From NCBI RefSeq assembly GCF_000472925.1, contig NZ_AXAS01000015.1, positions 1 to 64,000 of the forward strand: a DNA stretch of 64,000 nt, read 5' to 3'. This document shows, one piece after another, positions 32,906 to 43,361 of the stretch. Each line of letters opens with the position of its first letter. The stretch's first letter is position 1. Both the position numbers and the translations under genes were made by a program. The DNA comes from Bradyrhizobium sp. Ec3.3. GTDB lineage: Bacteria; Pseudomonadota; Alphaproteobacteria; Rhizobiales; Xanthobacteraceae. The notes under the pieces are model-generated. The model did no database searches. It worked only from the letters and a program-made list of their open reading frames with translations, and was not told where the DNA came from.

Positions 32906-34393
32906 TTACCCCGCCGTATTCTCGATCAGCCGCCGATAGAAACGGATCATGTCGGCATAGCCCTCGATGCTGAGGCGCTCATTGGTGCCGTGAAACCGTT
33001 TCAAGTCCTCGCCGTTGGCGCGCACCGGCGAGAAGCGGAAGATGTTGTCGGCGATGCCTGCGTAGTGGCGTGAATCAGTCGCCGCGACCATCAGGCCGGG
33101 CGCGACGACGACGTCGGGGAAGACCTCGCGGATCGTGCGGTTCAGCGCCGCATAGGATTTGCTCGCAGTCCCCGTCACCGGCGGCGGGTCGGTGTTGCCG
33201 GGAAACGGCGCGATCGAAATCTTGTCATTATCGATCGTGGTGCGGACGTGATCGGTGACGCTGGCTTGCGTGTCGCCGGGCAGCAGGCGGAAATTGACGG
33301 TGGCTTCCGCATTCCCGGGCAGCACATTGTCCTTGTCGCCGGCATTGAAGATGGTGAGCGCAGTGGTGGTGCGGACCATCGCCTCGCTCGGGCCGTTCTT
33401 CTCGAACTCGCGCAGCAGCAGCGGCCGGAACAGCCAGAGGTTCGACAGCGCGACGCGGCTGAAGCCGCTCATCTCCGGCGCCAGCGTGTCGAACATCTCG
33501 GCGACCGCGCCGCGGATATGCATCGGCAGCCGGTGATCCTCCAGCCGCGCCAGCGCCGCGCTCATCATGCCGATCGCGGTCTCGCGCGGCGGCATCGAGG
33601 AATGGCCGGGCGTCGCATGCGCGGTCAGCACCAGCGTCGCGTAGCCCTTTTCTGCGAGCCCGATCAGCGCGGCCGGCTTGTGTAGTCCCTTCATCATGCC
33701 CTCGGCGATCAAGAGGCCCTCGTCGAGCACGAAGTCGAGATGTACGCCGCGCGCTTTGAGCGTGGCCGCGATCACCTTGGCGCCGCGGGTGCCAGCGACC
33801 TCCTCGTCATGGCCGAAGGCGAAGTAGATCGTCCGCTTTGGTCGGAAGCCGTCCTTCGCCATCTGCTCGGCCGCCTCCAGCATGGAATAGAGGTTGCCCT
33901 TGTCGTCCCAGGAGCCGCGGCCCCAGATGAAGCCGTCGGCGACGACACCGTCGAACGGCTTTTGCTGCCAGTCCTTCTCGGTGCCCGGCGCGATCGGCAC
34001 CACGTCCTGATGCGCGAGCAGCGCGATCGGCTGGGCCTTGGGATCAGAACCTTCCCAGGTGTAGAGCAGGCTGTGGCCGCCGATCACCTCGCGCGTGGCT
34101 GCGGCATCGAACGCCGGAAAGCTTTGCGAGATATGCGTCTCGAGCCCGTGTAGAGCGTCGGCGTCCTGCTCGGGATTGAGGAAGTTCGAGATGGTCTGAA
34201 AGCGGATCGCTTCCGACAGCCGTTTTGCCGCGCCTTCGGTGTCGACCGTCGCGCGCGGGATCGCTGCGACCTGCACTTGCCGCGATGCCCGCGTGAGGAC
34301 GTTGAACAGCAAGACGCCGGCGAGCACGAGCACGCCGGCGACGATCAGCAGAACGACGTTGCGGATGATCCTGAGAAGACGGCGCATAGCCAT
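32906..34393 (-). CDS. Membrane-anchored M20 family metallopeptidase
   Basis: 495 residues. An N-terminal transmembrane segment (about 10-30, NVVLLIVAGVLVLAGVLLF) anchors a periplasmic M20/CPS1-type peptidase. Metal and catalytic residues are visible: LLAHQDVVPI (His and Asp), GRGSWDDKGNL (bridging Asp), GHDEEVAGTRGA (Glu pair), FVLDEGL and the C-terminal histidine in KRFHGTNERLS. The dimerisation (lid) domain lies about residues 260-375. It resembles yeast carboxypeptidase S and human PM20D1, which act on N-acyl amino acids or dipeptides. Confidence 0.9.
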   Translation of the reverse strand: MAMRRLLRIIRNVVLLIVAGVLVLAGVLLFNVLTRASRQVQVAAIPRATVDTEGAAKRLSEAIRFQTISNFLNPEQDADALHGLETHISQSFPAFDAAATREVIGGHSLLYTWEGSDPKAQPIALLAHQDVVPIAPGTEKDWQQKPFDGVVADGFIWGRGSWDDKGNLYSMLEAAEQMAKDGFRPKRTIYFAFGHDEEVAGTRGAKVIAATLKARGVHLDFVLDEGLLIAEGMMKGLHKPAALIGLAEKGYATLVLTAHATPGHSSMPPRETAIGMMSAALARLEDHRLPMHIRGAVAEMFDTLAPEMSGFSRVALSNLWLFRPLLLREFEKNGPSEAMVRTTTALTIFNAGDKDNVLPGNAEATVNFRLLPGDTQASVTDHVRTTIDNDKISIAPFPGNTDPPPVTGTASKSYAALNRTIREVFPDVVVAPGLMVAATDSRHYAGIADNIFRFSPVRANGEDLKRFHGTNERLSIEGYADMIRFYRRLIENTAG

Positions 34394-34447
34394 TCCGAAC
34401 GAAGCTCATGCCCCTGACGCAGCGCAGCACGCCAGTGATGCGCTGCC

Positions 34448-34482
34448 GAGCCGGGGCCCAGCGGCGCCATGGGTCCCGGCTC
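34448..34482. repeat. Intergenic hairpin between ppa and the peptidase gene
   Basis: gagccggg and cccggctc form an 8-bp stem around a GC-rich interior. There is no T-run; it may be a short REP-like element. Confidence 0.4.
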
Positions 34483-34527
34483 AGCGGCGCGTCATTTCAT
34501 GCCGCGCCGCGTCCGGGAGACGGAAGC

Positions 34528-35061
34528 TTACTTGTTCTTCTTCGCGCGCTCGATGCCTTCGAGGATCAGCTTGTGCGCTTCCTCGGGGCCGCCCCAGCGC
34601 AGAATCTTCACCCATTTGCCCTTCTCGAGATCCTTGTAATGCTCGAAGAAGTGCTGGATCTGCTGCAGCGTGATGTCGGGCAGGTCGCTATAGGCTTTGA
34701 TCTTGTCGTAGCGCTGCGTGAGCTTCGAAGACGGCACCGCCAAAATCTTCTCGTCGCCGCCGGCCTCGTCCTCCATGAACAGCACGCCGACCGGGCGCAC
34801 GCTCATGACGGCGCCGGGGATGATGGCGCGGGTGTTGACGATCAAGACGTCGCAGGGGTCGCCATCGTCAGAGAGCGTGTGGGGGATGAAACCGTAATTG
34901 CCGGGGTAGCGCATCGGCGTATAGAGGAAGCGGTCGACCACCAGCGTGCCGGCTTCCTTGTCCATCTCGTACTTGATCGGCTCGCCGCCAACCGGCACTT
35001 CGATGATGACGTTGACTTCGTTTGGCGCTTTGGTCCCGATCGAGACCGCATCGATACGCAT
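34528..35061 (-). CDS. ppa: Inorganic pyrophosphatase
   Basis: Family I soluble pyrophosphatase, 177 residues. It begins with the usual N-terminus ending in [11 protein letters not shown], carries the substrate-site [14 protein letters not shown], and has the signature DDGDPCDVL whose three aspartates bind the metals, followed by [19 protein letters not shown]. Cytoplasmic; pulls biosynthetic reactions forward. Complete and intact. Confidence 0.97.
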   Translation of the reverse strand: MRIDAVSIGTKAPNEVNVIIEVPVGGEPIKYEMDKEAGTLVVDRFLYTPMRYPGNYGFIPHTLSDDGDPCDVLIVNTRAIIPGAVMSVRPVGVLFMEDEAGGDEKILAVPSSKLTQRYDKIKAYSDLPDITLQQIQHFFEHYKDLEKGKWVKILRWGGPEEAHKLILEGIERAKKNK

Positions 35062-35239
35062 AAAAAGCTCCGTGTTTGCCGAAAGGGGATCTCGCCCGGC
35101 AGCGATTTCGCGCTGTCATACGCGGGCTTGGCCCGCCGATCCATCGACTTTTCGCGAAATAATGAACACCGGTTCTTACCGGCTCAAATGGGCAAACGGT
35201 ATCGGCGGAAGGAAGTACTGCCAGCCAAATGACAGCGGA

Positions 35240-35749
35240 TCAATTGGTCCAGGCGAAAGCGACCTTGTCGAGCGATTTGGGCCCGAACCGCTCCGAGGAG
35301 CGCGCCACCATGCGGCCGCCCAGCGCCCGGTAAAATTCCGTAGCCGGATCGTTGTCGGACAGCGCCCAGACCACCATGCTCTTCAAATTGCTCTGCATCA
35401 GGTCGCGGCGGGCGGCGGTAAACAGGCGCCGGCCGAAGCCCAGCCCCTGGAATTCCGGACGCAGGTAAAGCTCGTAGATTTCGCCGTCGAAATGCAGGCT
35501 GCGGGCGCGGTTGCGGCCGTAATTCGCGTAGCCGGCGATCTTGTCGCCGAACACCAGCACGCTGACGCGGCTGCCCTTGCGGATCGCGCTGTCCCACCAT
35601 TGCGGGCCGCGGCGATTGATCAGCTTTTCCAGTTCGGCGCCGGGAATGATGCCCTGATAGGCCGAGCGCCAAGCTTCGTCATGGGTAGACGCCACCGCGG
35701 CTGCGTCAGCAGCTTTGGCCGGCCGGACCTCGATCAGGGTTGTGCTCAT
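35240..35749 (-). CDS. GNAT family N-acetyltransferase
   Basis: 169 residues with the GNAT fold. Motif A with the acetyl-CoA pyrophosphate loop is LRPEFQGLGFGRRLF (Q-x-x-G-x-G), preceded by the beta-4 strand EIYELYL and followed by MVVWALSDNDPATEFYRALGG, the C-terminal motif B. Substrate unknown. The ATG start giving MSTTLIEVRPAKAAD is preferred over an in-frame TTG at 35785. Confidence 0.88.
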   Translation of the reverse strand: MSTTLIEVRPAKAADAAAVASTHDEAWRSAYQGIIPGAELEKLINRRGPQWWDSAIRKGSRVSVLVFGDKIAGYANYGRNRARSLHFDGEIYELYLRPEFQGLGFGRRLFTAARRDLMQSNLKSMVVWALSDNDPATEFYRALGGRMVARSSERFGPKSLDKVAFAWTN

Positions 35750-36016
35750 GGGCGCGATCAAACCAAGTCGCCGGGCCGGCGGCAAGAGCCATCGTTAATT
35801 ATCGGTTAACCTGTGGACTTTCTGCATCAGTTTCCGAGCCGTGTTGTTCCGAAAGAGGACAGGGCGCCGCTTTGGACGGCAGCGAGATGCCCTGCGCCGG
35901 TGCAAAACCAGCCGTTTCGCGAAGGACTGCATGGCGGCAACGCGAGAAAAGTCCGCCCATGATGATTCGTTCCAGCTAGTCTGGCCTTTGTCGTTCGAAT
36001 TCTGCTGCCGGCAGTC

Positions 36017-36904
36017 ATGCGGTTCTCTGCGCTCATCGTTGCCATGCTCATTCTCGCCACGCCCGCGCGTGCGCAGAGCGCGTTGGGGGCATCGGGTGCC
36101 GAAGGCGAGCCGTTTCGCCGGCAAGAGTGGCGCGTGCCCTCGTCGGATGCTGCAACGCCGGCACATGCCCTGCTCTTCCGTCCCCCGGGCGACGGCCCGT
36201 TCCGCCTCGCGTTGATCGCACATGCCTCCACGCAAAACGTGCTGCGTCGTGCGCAAATGCCGCAACCGGAGTACCGCGCGCTCGCCGCGTTTCTGGTTGC
36301 GCGCGGCTTTGCCGTGCTGGTGCCGGAAAGGCTTGGCCATGGCGCAACCGGCGGCCGTTATGTCGAGGACCAGGGCGGCTGCGACGAGGCGAACTACGCG
36401 CGCTCGGGCCGCGCCACCGCCGAGGAAATCGCACGCGCGCTGGAATTCTTGCGAGAGCAGGATTTCGTCCGCAAGGACGGCGCCGTCGTGCTCGGTCATT
36501 CCGCGGGCGGCTGGGGCACGCTCGCGCTTGCCAATGCCGACCCCAAGACGGTTGGCGCCATCATCGCCTTTGCACCCGGGCGCGGCGGCCATGCCAACGA
36601 CTTCCCCAACCAGGTCTGCGCGCCGCATACGCTCACCTCGGCGGCAGGCGAGTTCGGCAAGGCGGCGCGCGTGCCGATCACCTGGGTGGTGGCGGCCAAC
36701 GACAGCTATTTCGCGCCGGCATTTTCGCGGCAATTGGCCGATGCGTTTCGCAGCAGTGGTGGGAAGATCGATTTTCGCGCGCTGCCAGCCGTGGGCAGCG
36801 AGGGCCACTGGATGATCGAGACCGAAGCCGGCGTCAAAGCCACCAGCGCTGAACTCGAGCGCGCGCTGAAATCACCAAAGCCGCTGGTGGCCAAGAAGCC
36901 ATGA
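36017..36904 (+). CDS. Secreted alpha/beta hydrolase (dienelactone-hydrolase-like)
   Basis: 295 residues with signal peptide MRFSALIVAMLILATPARAQ. The core shows the nucleophile elbow GHSAGGWG and a C-terminal catalytic histidine in SEGHWMI; an acidic residue is in VAANDSYF. Similar to dienelactone hydrolases and secreted peptidase-like esterases, acting in the periplasm on an unknown ester. It overlaps the next gene by ATGA, so they are translationally coupled, and it leads a four-gene plus-strand cassette. Confidence 0.82.
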   Translation: MRFSALIVAMLILATPARAQSALGASGAEGEPFRRQEWRVPSSDAATPAHALLFRPPGDGPFRLALIAHASTQNVLRRAQMPQPEYRALAAFLVARGFAVLVPERLGHGATGGRYVEDQGGCDEANYARSGRATAEEIARALEFLREQDFVRKDGAVVLGHSAGGWGTLALANADPKTVGAIIAFAPGRGGHANDFPNQVCAPHTLTSAAGEFGKAARVPITWVVAANDSYFAPAFSRQLADAFRSSGGKIDFRALPAVGSEGHWMIETEAGVKATSAELERALKSPKPLVAKKP

Positions 36905-37368
36905 CGCTGTATTTCCTGGTCAAATATCTGCATGTGCTCGGTGCCATCGTCATTCTCGGCACCGGCAGCGGCATCGCCTTCTTCATGCTGATGGCGCATC
37001 GCAGCCGGGACGCCGAGTTCATCGCGCGCACGGCCGCGGTCGTGGTGATCGCGGACGCCCTGTTCACGCTCTCGGCGGTCATCCTCCAGCCGGTTACGGG
37101 CGGACTATTGATGATGCTCTCGGCGACGTCGATCGCGGAGCGCTGGCTCTTGGCGTCACTCGCGCTCTACGCGGTCGCCGGGCTGTTCTGGGTGCCTGTG
37201 GTGTTCATGCAGATCGAGATGCGCGGTCTCGCGCGCAAGGCGGCCGAGCAGCGCGCGGCCCTGCCGCCGCGCTATTTCGTGCTGTTCCGCCGCTGGTTCG
37301 CCTTCGGCTTCCCGGGTTTTGGCGCAACGATGCTGATCCTCTGGCTGATGATCGCAAAGCCGTTCTGA
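36901..37368 (+). CDS. DUF2269 family integral membrane protein
   Basis: 155 residues with four predicted transmembrane helices (about 5-27, 42-70, 77-105, 132-152). YFLVKYLHVLGAIVILGTG is the family's opening, with a histidine in the first helix. DUF2269 proteins are related to cytochrome-b-like or DoxX-like small membrane proteins; function unknown. Starts within the hydrolase stop codon (ATGA) and ends 5 bp before the SDR-DoxX gene. Confidence 0.85.
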   Translation: MTLYFLVKYLHVLGAIVILGTGSGIAFFMLMAHRSRDAEFIARTAAVVVIADALFTLSAVILQPVTGGLLMMLSATSIAERWLLASLALYAVAGLFWVPVVFMQIEMRGLARKAAEQRAALPPRYFVLFRRWFAFGFPGFGATMLILWLMIAKPF

Positions 37369-37373
37369 GTAAT

Positions 37374-38702
37374 ATGATGAGTGAAGTGGTGCGCAACATC
37401 CTCCTGTTGGGAGCCTCCGGCCTGATCGGCCGCTTCGTCACCGACGATCTCCGCGCCCGCGGCTTTCGCGTCATCGGCGTGGCGCGACAGCTGTCGCCGG
37501 CGCAGAAGATGAGCGCGCTCGATATCGAGCTGCCGATCATGGCGCTCGACGCGGCGGCGCTGACGCGCCTTCTGAACGAGCATGCGGTCGATGTGGTCGT
37601 GAATTGCGTGGGCGTCCTCCAGGACGCTCCCGGCAGCGACACCAACGCTGTTCATCGCGACTTCGTCGTGCGCCTATTGCAGGCAATTGGCGCGAGCGGC
37701 CGCGCGATCCGGCTGGTGCACATCTCGATCCCCGGCGCGGCCAACGAGGATCGTACCTCCTTTGCCACGACCAAGCGCGAGGCCGAGCGCCTGGTCGCCT
37801 CTTCCGGCATTCCCCACGCGATCCTGCGCCCGGGCTTCGTGGTCGCGCCGTCCGCCTATGGCGGCAGCGCCATGCTGCGCGCGCTCGCGGCCTCTCCGCT
37901 CGACCTGCCGGCCAAGGAGATGGCGACGCCGTTCCAGCCCGTCGCTATCAGCGACATTGCCGCCACGATCGCCTGGCTCGCGGCGCGCGAGATCGACGAT
38001 CCTGCCGTGAAAGCCGTGAGCTGGGACCTGATGCAGGCCGAACCAGCCACGATGGCCGGCGTCATCAAGCAGTTTCGTCTTGCGTTCGGCACGGCCGGCT
38101 GGCCGCATCTCGCGATGCCGGCATTCCTGTTCGATTGCGGCGCGTGGGCAGGCGATCTCGCCAGCCGGCTCGGCTGGATGCCGCCGATGCGCTCGACCGC
38201 GATCGCCGAACTGCGCCGCGGCGTGACGGGCGACCCGCAGCACTGGATCGCAGCCACAGGCATTGTGCCGACGACACTGGCCGAGGCGATCGGGCGTCAT
38301 CCCGCCACCATCCAGGACAAATGGTTTGCGCGGCTATACCTGGTCAAGGCGTTTGTGTTCGCGAGCCTGGTGGCGTTCTGGGTCGTCTCCGGTTTCATCG
38401 CCCTGATCGTCTCCTACCGCGCCGCCGCCGGCATCCTGAGCGCGCACGGCTTCCCATCCGCGCTGGTCGATCCCATCACCATCGGCACCAGCCTCATGGA
38501 CATGTCGATCGGCGTGCTCATCGCCTTCCGCCGCACCGCGGGCGTCGGGCTCGTCGCGGGCATCGTTGCCTCGCTCGGCTATATGGTCGGCGCCGCGATC
38601 CTGACGCCCGACCTCTGGATCGAGCCGCTTGGCGCGCTGGTGAAGACGGGCCCGGCGATTGTGCTGATGCTGGTCGCTCTGCTGATGCTGGATAGCCGAT
38701 AG
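37374..38702 (+). CDS. SDR / NAD(P)-binding protein fused to a DoxX-like membrane domain
   Basis: 442 residues in two parts. Residues 1-300 form an atypical SDR with the Rossmann motif LLGASGLIGRFVTDDL and no clear catalytic YxxxK. Residues about 310-440 contain four transmembrane helices (KAFVFASLVAFWVVSGFI, the PSALVDPITIGTSLMDMSIG region, GLVAGIVASLGYMVGA and VLMLVALLML) resembling DoxX-like proteins. Such fusions are annotated as NAD-dependent epimerase/DoxX-like; they may pass electrons to or from quinone, but activity is unproven. Third gene of the cassette. Confidence 0.83.
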   Translation: MMSEVVRNILLLGASGLIGRFVTDDLRARGFRVIGVARQLSPAQKMSALDIELPIMALDAAALTRLLNEHAVDVVVNCVGVLQDAPGSDTNAVHRDFVVRLLQAIGASGRAIRLVHISIPGAANEDRTSFATTKREAERLVASSGIPHAILRPGFVVAPSAYGGSAMLRALAASPLDLPAKEMATPFQPVAISDIAATIAWLAAREIDDPAVKAVSWDLMQAEPATMAGVIKQFRLAFGTAGWPHLAMPAFLFDCGAWAGDLASRLGWMPPMRSTAIAELRRGVTGDPQHWIAATGIVPTTLAEAIGRHPATIQDKWFARLYLVKAFVFASLVAFWVVSGFIALIVSYRAAAGILSAHGFPSALVDPITIGTSLMDMSIGVLIAFRRTAGVGLVAGIVASLGYMVGAAILTPDLWIEPLGALVKTGPAIVLMLVALLMLDSR

Positions 38703-38747
38703 CGTTTTCGGTTCGCGTGAAGAAGACGCGTCAATAAAGAGACTCTG

Positions 38748-39155
38748 ATGAGTAAATGGCCTGACGACGACGTGATCCTGTTCGACGGCGTCTGCATCTT
38801 CTGCTCACGCTGGATTCGCTTCGTCGCGACGCGCGACACGGCGCGCCGATTCCGTTTCACGCCGATCCAGTCGGAGTACGGAACGAAGCTCGCACAGACC
38901 TTCGGCATCGATCCCGATGATCCCGACACCAACGCCGTCGTTCACGGCGGCGAAGTATTCATGAAATCGGACGCCGCGCTGACCGTGCTGTCGCAACTCC
39001 CCGGCTGGAGCTGGGTGCGCGCGCTGTTCGCCGTGCCAAAACCGCTGCGGAACGCGGTCTACAATCTCGTCGCACGCAACCGCTATCGCATTTTCGGCAA
39101 GTATGATGCGTGCTTCGTGCCGGACGCGGACTTGCGGGCGAGGGTGATCGAGTAG
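38748..39155 (+). CDS. DCC family thiol-disulfide oxidoreductase
   Basis: 135-residue protein of DUF393/YuxK type with the defining N-terminal motif FDGVCIFCSRW, whose two cysteines form a thioredoxin-like active site. Then comes RFRFTPIQSEYG and the C-terminal YRIFGKYDACFVPD. Redox partner unknown. It lies 45 bp after the SDR-DoxX gene and probably ends the transcript. DCC and DoxX-like genes often go together, which supports a redox role for the cassette. Confidence 0.9.
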   Translation: MSKWPDDDVILFDGVCIFCSRWIRFVATRDTARRFRFTPIQSEYGTKLAQTFGIDPDDPDTNAVVHGGEVFMKSDAALTVLSQLPGWSWVRALFAVPKPLRNAVYNLVARNRYRIFGKYDACFVPDADLRARVIE

Positions 39156-39162
39156 TAGCCCC

Positions 39163-39245
39163 GTCATTGCGAGGAGCGAAGCGACGAAGCAATCCAGAAT
39201 CTTTCCGCGGGGGATTCTGGATTGCTTCGCTCCGCTCGCAATGAC
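39163..39245. repeat. Interspersed inverted repeat, family B, copy 1
   Basis: gtcattgcgag ... ctcgcaatgac arms with inner gaagcaatccag / ctggattgcttc. Copies at 48952 and 52725. Between convergent genes. Confidence 0.85.
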
Positions 39246-39256
39246 GGAGTTTGTTG

Positions 39257-40504
39257 CTACGCCTTTGCCATCGTTGCCAGCACTTCATTCGCCGCCCGCT
39301 CTCCGCTGTCCCGCGCTCCATGCGCCGTCGAGAAAAAGTTCGGCGACGTCGCCTCGCCCGCAAAGAACAGCCGCCCATCGACGGGAGCCGCCAGCACGGC
39401 GCGGTCGCCGGCATGACCCGGGAGCGCGTGGGAATAGGCGCCGCGGGCGAAGGGATCGTGGGCCCATCGGGACTCACGCAGCGGCTTCAGCATGCGCCTG
39501 ATGTCGTTGCCGAGGTAACCCGCGATCTCGTCGATGCTTTGGGCTGCGAAGGCGCCGTCGCCGGCATCCTCCAATTCGCGTGCAAAGCGGCCGCCGAAAA
39601 AACCGTCGATGCAGGGCTGACCAAACGGGCGGATGTGATAGGTGCCCATGGCGGTGCGCATGGTGGCGCCGCGCAAATTGCCTTCGCTTGGAAAGGCTTC
39701 CGCGTTCTCCAGCGCCAGCGTCACCTTGTCATCGACGCCGAGCGGCAGGCCGCGCGCGGCGTCGACCTTGGCCGGGAGCTGCGGCGAGAAGCGGATCGCT
39801 TCATCTGCAATCAGGCTGGTCGGTACCGTGACGATCACCTTTGCAGCATCGAGCGTGCCAAGCGACGTTTCGAGCCGGATGCGTTTGCCGGAGTGATCGA
39901 TCAGCGTGACCTTGCAGTTCAGTGCCACTGGACATGACGCACCGTAGGCCGCGACCAGCGCGCCAAATCCGGCCCGTACGCGCCAATTGAAGTAGGTGTC
40001 CTCGTAGGCGTCCATGTCCAGAATCGAGACGCGGTCGAGCTCGCAGCCGTTCACATAGGTCGAGACTGCATTGATCATCGGGTTCCAGCGATTGCCGGGT
40101 TCGAGATAGCGTTCGGCTGGCGTATCCTCGCGGTCTTGCGCAGCTTCGGACACACGCTCGTAGAATTCGTCGATCGCGCGCCCGAAGTCCTCGCGCTCGC
40201 TGTCCGGAAACACCTCGCCAAAGGCGCGATCGCGCCAGGGTGGAAGATCCCTGTTGACCTCGAAATTCAGGCGTTCGGCGATTCCTACGAAGGAGTTCTT
40301 GTCTGCCGAATGTAGCCAGCCGCAGCCGACATCGAAGATCACTTCAGGCGAGGCCTGCACGGTCCAGGCGCGGCCGCCGAGCCGGTCGCGCGCTTCCAGT
40401 ACGATGATGGAGAGGCCGGAATCCTTCAGCGCGTGGGCTGCGCCGAGACCAGCGGCGCCCGCGCCGATGATTGCGACGTCGACGGAGGAGGGGAGGGAGA
40501 TCAT
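39257..40504 (-). CDS. Flavin-containing amine oxidase
   Basis: 415-residue FAD-dependent amine oxidase/oxidoreductase. The N-terminal dinucleotide motif DVAIIGAGAAGLGAAHAL and LEARDRLGGRAWT bind FAD; the C-terminal FAD segment is GRLFFAGEATSPNFFSTAHGA. Middle portion (about 80-310) forms the substrate domain. It should oxidise an amine, with the product and physiological substrate unknown. Cytoplasmic; stand-alone. An in-frame start at 40504 gives a normal N-terminus. Confidence 0.88.
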   Translation of the reverse strand: MISLPSSVDVAIIGAGAAGLGAAHALKDSGLSIIVLEARDRLGGRAWTVQASPEVIFDVGCGWLHSADKNSFVGIAERLNFEVNRDLPPWRDRAFGEVFPDSEREDFGRAIDEFYERVSEAAQDREDTPAERYLEPGNRWNPMINAVSTYVNGCELDRVSILDMDAYEDTYFNWRVRAGFGALVAAYGASCPVALNCKVTLIDHSGKRIRLETSLGTLDAAKVIVTVPTSLIADEAIRFSPQLPAKVDAARGLPLGVDDKVTLALENAEAFPSEGNLRGATMRTAMGTYHIRPFGQPCIDGFFGGRFARELEDAGDGAFAAQSIDEIAGYLGNDIRRMLKPLRESRWAHDPFARGAYSHALPGHAGDRAVLAAPVDGRLFFAGEATSPNFFSTAHGARDSGERAANEVLATMAKA

Positions 40505-40556
40505 GGCTGGGCTCTAGCACGTCTGTTGTGTGCGCCAAAGCCACCACCACGTGAGC

Positions 40557-40583
40557 GTCATCACCCGCGAAGCGGGTGATGAC
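40557..40583. terminator. Perfect 12-bp hairpin between typA and the amine oxidase gene
   Basis: gtcatcacccgc, loop gaa, gcgggtgatgac. Lies 35 bp beyond the typA stop on the minus strand. No T-run, so it may be a repeat element or a 3' stabiliser instead of a terminator. Confidence 0.45.
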
Positions 40584-40617
40584 AGCGAGATGACCAAGAA
40601 ATGACAGCGTGAGTGGC

Positions 40618-42444
<1,827 letters not shown>

Positions 42445-42554
42445 GAGTGAGCTTCTTTGCGGTCGAACAATGGGTTAGCGCGATCTCGCCGGTCAGACCG
42501 GGACCTCTTTTTCGGATAACGCTGGAAACCTGAGAAACGGGCGCTTTCCGCCCA

Positions 42555-42583
42555 AAAAGGAAGCCCGGCCATCAAAGCCGGGC
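42555..42583 (-). terminator. Putative terminator on the minus strand upstream of typA
   Basis: On the minus strand GCCCGGC, a seven-base loop, GCCGGGC and then ttccttttt. It could end the 42687-44159 transcript before typA. Confidence 0.55.
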
Positions 42584-42686
42584 ACCTCAACGCGTTTGCA
42601 GCGCAATATAGTCAGAAAACGCTAAAAAACAATGGCTTCTTTGGCCGTCGCTTGGCCGTTCTACCACGGGGTTTGGTCAAATTCTT

Positions 42687-43310
42687 TCAAAGTCTTGGGC
42701 ATGCCAGCGCGGTGAACCCCAGGTTCCTCCGACGGGCTTCCGCGAGCCCTCCGGGCAGAAAGTCGAGCGTCTCGCGCAGCTCGTCGTCTCGTACGCTGTG
42801 ACAGCAATAGCGCCTTGCCCTCGTCAGCATCTCGTTCGTCGCCAGGCCCGAATAGGCCCGATGGGTCGCCTCAAGGGCGGCTTCAACCTCGTTTGGAGCC
42901 AGCAGCATGTTGCCCATCCGGCCAGGCAGCAGCTCCGAGCGTTCTGCGCCCAGCGCGTGCCAGACGATACTCACCGGTGCATGCCGGGACGTGATGACCA
43001 TACCGAACAGGTTTTGTTCGTTGGCGATCCCGGAGAGCTCGTGGCCCTCAATCAGCAACTGCACTGCAAGCTCGACAAACCCGGGAAGGCCGAACGCGCA
43101 AATGAAGGCGTTGGTTTGAGCCGCCGTTTCTGGGTTTGAACAAAAGGCCGCTTCCTCGAAATCGCCTGGGTTGGCGCGCCAAGCCGCGATCGCCTGCTCC
43201 GCTTCGATCGAAAGGCTGCTGTTCGCAGCGGCTGCCTTGAAGTGTGGTTTGAGGCGCTGACGCGTCGCGTCGTCGACGAAAAAGCCGACCCACCAATAAT
43301 CGACGGCCAA
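42687..43310 (-). CDS. Protein of unknown function next to a Crp/Fnr regulator
   Basis: 207 residues; I do not recognise a family. It begins MAVDYWWVGFFVDDATRQRL, shows no signal peptide or transmembrane helix, and is mostly helical with several cysteines (residues about 57, 71, 168-169 and 204). The start is a TTG at 43310, but an excellent GGAGG six bases upstream supports it. Its start is 51 bp after the Crp/Fnr stop codon on the same strand, so both may be one transcript under the EcfG-type promoter. This hints at a stress-related role; no more can be said. Confidence 0.65.
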   Translation of the reverse strand: MAVDYWWVGFFVDDATRQRLKPHFKAAAANSSLSIEAEQAIAAWRANPGDFEEAAFCSNPETAAQTNAFICAFGLPGFVELAVQLLIEGHELSGIANEQNLFGMVITSRHAPVSIVWHALGAERSELLPGRMGNMLLAPNEVEAALEATHRAYSGLATNEMLTRARRYCCHSVRDDELRETLDFLPGGLAEARRRNLGFTALACPRL

Positions 43311-43361
43311 GGTAGTCCTCCATGGATACCCCGGTTTTGTAGCAGCGCTCTTTGCGTGGGT

